A stretch of 64,000 nt of DNA from Micromonospora wenchangensis (lineage in GTDB: Bacteria; Actinomycetota; Actinomycetes; Mycobacteriales; Micromonosporaceae): the NCBI RefSeq assembly GCF_002210435.1, contig NZ_MZMV01000014.1, positions 1-64,000 on the forward strand, read 5' to 3'. A program made the translations under genes and the position numbers. Below, in pieces: positions 62,563 through 64,000 of the stretch; the first letter of the stretch is position 1; each line of letters opens with the position of its first letter. Under the pieces are notes generated by a model. That model saw nothing but the letters and a program-made list of their open reading frames with translations, searched no databases and was not told the origin of the DNA.

Positions 62563-63054
62563 AGGGTGATGATAGCGGGAGAGTTTTCGATCTGCGGGGA
62601 CTGTGTCTTTCAGTTTGCGGCATCGTTCGTATTCGTTATGCGGCCATCTGGTGTTCGATCTGCGGGTCACTGGTCGTGCCGTTCGAGGGTCCCCCGCCGT
62701 ATCGGGCATGTGTGTCGGTATGGGTGCGCATCCGGTGGAGACCGTCGCGGTGGGTATGGCGGGGTGGGAGCGACCTCAGGGTGAGCTCTCCGCGCCCCTG
62801 TGGTGCAGACGCTGAAGGTGGGTGCGTGGACGACACGTCGTCGATCTTCGATGAGGTGCGCGACGTGTGCTCGTCAGCGGATGCCAACCCGGGTCACTCG
62901 GTGTCGACGCAGCCGCTCGTGGTCGCAAACGGGGGTTCGTGTGCTCGGGCTGTGGTCCTGGGCTGGGCGAACACGGGTCCTGGCGCTGCGGGTGAACGTG
63001 GGCCACTCCCTGCCACCCCAGGTGAACCCGCAGGTCGCTAGACTAGGCGCTCGC
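62563..63054. other. Accessory intergenic region before the broken tRNA
   Basis: About 490 bases with lower GC and mixed codon character. A 71-codon frame from a GTG at 62826 (VDDTSSIFDEVRDVCSSADANP) looks protein-like only in its first third and is not recognised; it may be a decayed gene. TAGACT at about 63039 could be the promoter -10 of the former tRNA. Confidence 0.4.
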
Positions 63055-63092
63055 GCCCTCGTAGCTCAGGGGATAGAGCATCGGTTTCCTAA
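63055..63092 (+). pseudogene. 5' half of a tRNA-Arg (CCU anticodon)
   Basis: The first 38 positions of a tRNA are present: acceptor strand GCCCTCG, TA, D arm GCTCAGGGGATAGAGC, A, anticodon strand TCGGT and loop TTCCTAA with anticodon CCT. The following GACTGGCCTC does not form the other half of the anticodon stem, and no T arm (GGTTCGA) or acceptor complement follows. The gene is cut exactly after the anticodon loop, as expected at a recombination or excision junction. It cannot give a working tRNA. Confidence 0.8.
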
Positions 63093-63257
63093 GACTGGCC
63101 TCCGCCGGTGTCCACAGGCCGATGTCCTGCAGATTTCCTATCGTCCCTGTTGCGTGCCGGTCGCTTCGCGGGCTCGCTGCGATCCCTTGCCGAAGATCAG
63201 CTGGAACGTTGTGGGCCCTGTGGTGTCGGCATGACGTAGCCGTGAGTCGGGGCCGAG

Positions 63258-63905
63258 TCATCGTTCCTCGTCGTCGAGTAGTTCGCGGCGCCACTCCGCG
63301 AATCGCCTTCGGAGATCGTCCAGCGCTGGGCCGGTGACGCCGTACTGGGCGAAGTCGTCGGGGTCGAGGTGGGTGGCTTGTCCGAGGGCGTCGGCGAAGA
63401 TGCGCGGGTCGAAGCCACGGTCGGCGCGCTGCGCGAGGGCGAGAAGGGCGTTACGGGTGTAGCGGCCGGAGCGGAGGGTGGCGTCGATGTCGATGAAGTC
63501 CCGGGCGAACGCCCGCCCGTAGAGGGCGCTCATCTTGTTCGCGACCGCGTCGTCGGGGTGGAGGACGGGTCCGATCGCCATGAGGATCGGTTCGTTGGCC
63601 CGCCAGTCCACGCCGAGTTCGACCTTGGCAACCCGAATGCCGTCGGTGACGGCCAGCCGGGCGAAGGCGTCGTACTGCCGCTCGGTCTCGACGGTCAGGC
63701 CGTCGCCGCGATAGGCGTGCACGACGGCGGTGACCGCGGAGGTGAACTCGTTGCGGCGGTCCCAGGCGGTGAACAGGTCGACGTCCTCGCTGGGCCGCTC
63801 GACAAGCCCGGCGGCCTGGACCGCGTATCCGCCGGCCAACGCGAAGCCGTATCGATCGGCCGCCGCGAGCCCGGTGCGGGCGAGGCGTTCGTGGAAGGGG
63901 TCCAC
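63258..63905 (-). CDS. AbiEii/AbiGii-type nucleotidyltransferase toxin
   Basis: A 215-aa protein of the DUF1814/AbiEii family. FALAGGYAVQAAGLVERPSEDVDLFT is the nucleotidyltransferase core (GG ... S.D.DL), with KVELGVDW downstream, DAVANKMSALYGRAFARDFIDIDATL as the conserved helix pair, and a helical tail. In type IV toxin-antitoxin systems such proteins transfer nucleotides to tRNA or other targets and give phage resistance. GTG start 2 bases after the stop of the partial gene at the window edge, so the two form an operon; the expected antitoxin is upstream. Confidence 0.85.
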   Translation of the reverse strand: MDPFHERLARTGLAAADRYGFALAGGYAVQAAGLVERPSEDVDLFTAWDRRNEFTSAVTAVVHAYRGDGLTVETERQYDAFARLAVTDGIRVAKVELGVDWRANEPILMAIGPVLHPDDAVANKMSALYGRAFARDFIDIDATLRSGRYTRNALLALAQRADRGFDPRIFADALGQATHLDPDDFAQYGVTGPALDDLRRRFAEWRRELLDDEER

Positions 63906-63907
63906 CG

Positions 63908-64000
63908 CTACGCCGCGTTGCTGCGGGTCGCGGCGAGTTCGGGGAAGGCTTCCTCCCAGCGCTGCCGGAGCTGGGGCGGCAGCCAGAGGCTGGGCCAGAG
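63908..64000 (-). CDS. C-terminus of the gene upstream of the AbiEii toxin (partial)
   Basis: About 30 codons ending in LWPSLWLPPQLRQRWEEAFP then ELAATRSNAA and stop; the rest is beyond the window. Two bases separate it from the toxin start, so it is co-transcribed. By position it should be the cognate antitoxin or a regulator, but the visible tail does not identify a family. Confidence 0.6.
   Translation of the reverse strand, partial: LWPSLWLPPQLRQRWEEAFPELAATRSNAA

Noticed and set aside
62826..63041. 71-codon frame before the tRNA fragment
   Set aside because: Only the first third has typical codon use, there is no clear ribosome site or family match, and it ends at the former tRNA promoter.
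63055..63130. Complete tRNA-Arg
   Set aside because: The anticodon stem cannot close and there is no T arm or acceptor complement.

Overview
The window is very GC-rich actinobacterial DNA with strong G/C third-position bias, frequent GTG starts, 4-nt GTGA gene overlaps and many CBM2-type secreted proteins. It looks like a Micromonosporaceae chromosome, most likely Micromonospora or a close relative; this is inferred from gene content and style, not from a marker gene. Most of it is ordinary chromosomal housekeeping and accessory metabolism. The right end (about 62.6-64.0 kb) is a disturbed accessory boundary with a broken tRNA-Arg and an AbiEii-type toxin.

Layout. 0-5.2 kb: partial membrane protein, secreted lipocalin, winged-helix regulator, beta-carbonic anhydrase, a c-di-AMP riboswitch-controlled cell-wall peptidase and a YibE/F membrane protein. 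5.3-11.8 kb: copper island with a CPH-type P1B ATPase, a DUF6153-like protein, a DUF305 lipoprotein, CsoR with two identical operators, CopZ, a small coupled membrane protein and CopA, closed by a long palindrome. 11.8-17.5 kb: CsbD stress protein behind a sigma-B-type promoter, a lipoprotein, DUF2786 and DUF3152 proteins, an anti-sigma kinase and a glycosyltransferase. 17.7-25.9 kb: complete kdp operon (an extra 27-aa peptide, then kdpF, A, B, C, D, E). 25.9-36.0 kb: reductase remnant, DUF1304 protein, SpoIIE phosphatase, an unassigned GT-B-like protein, a large secreted PA14/propeller/DUF1080 protein, a second DUF305 protein and an LVIVD/FIMAH protein. 36.2-39.4 kb: STAS antagonist, second SpoIIE phosphatase, DUF5872 protein and a sigma-B/F-family factor. 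39.5-43.4 kb: lipoprotein and a MacAB-like efflux operon. 43.9-54.7 kb: secreted CE1-like esterase with CBM2, a five-gene nickel/peptide ABC importer behind a Nur-like box, an ECF sigma factor with an overlapping membrane protein, and a GH6 cellulase with CBM2 behind a CelR-type operator. 54.8-61.2 kb: small enzymes and two XRE regulator/oxidoreductase pairs. 61.3-64.0 kb: AAA/DUF4143 ATPase, half a tRNA-Arg and an AbiEii operon.

Themes. (1) Metal handling: two copper ATPases, CsoR/CopZ, two DUF305 proteins and a probable nickel importer. (2) Partner switching: an RsbW-like kinase, a STAS protein, two SpoIIE phosphatases and a sigma-B/F factor lie in one 25-kb stretch, and sigma-B-type promoters precede csbD and the STAS gene. 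(3) Plant-polymer attack: two CBM2 enzymes with LacI-type operators. (4) Osmotic and wall homeostasis: c-di-AMP riboswitch and Kdp. No clearly new multi-gene system is proven; the best leads are the Nur-like box, the sigma-B regulon pieces, the extra Kdp peptide and the broken tRNA junction.
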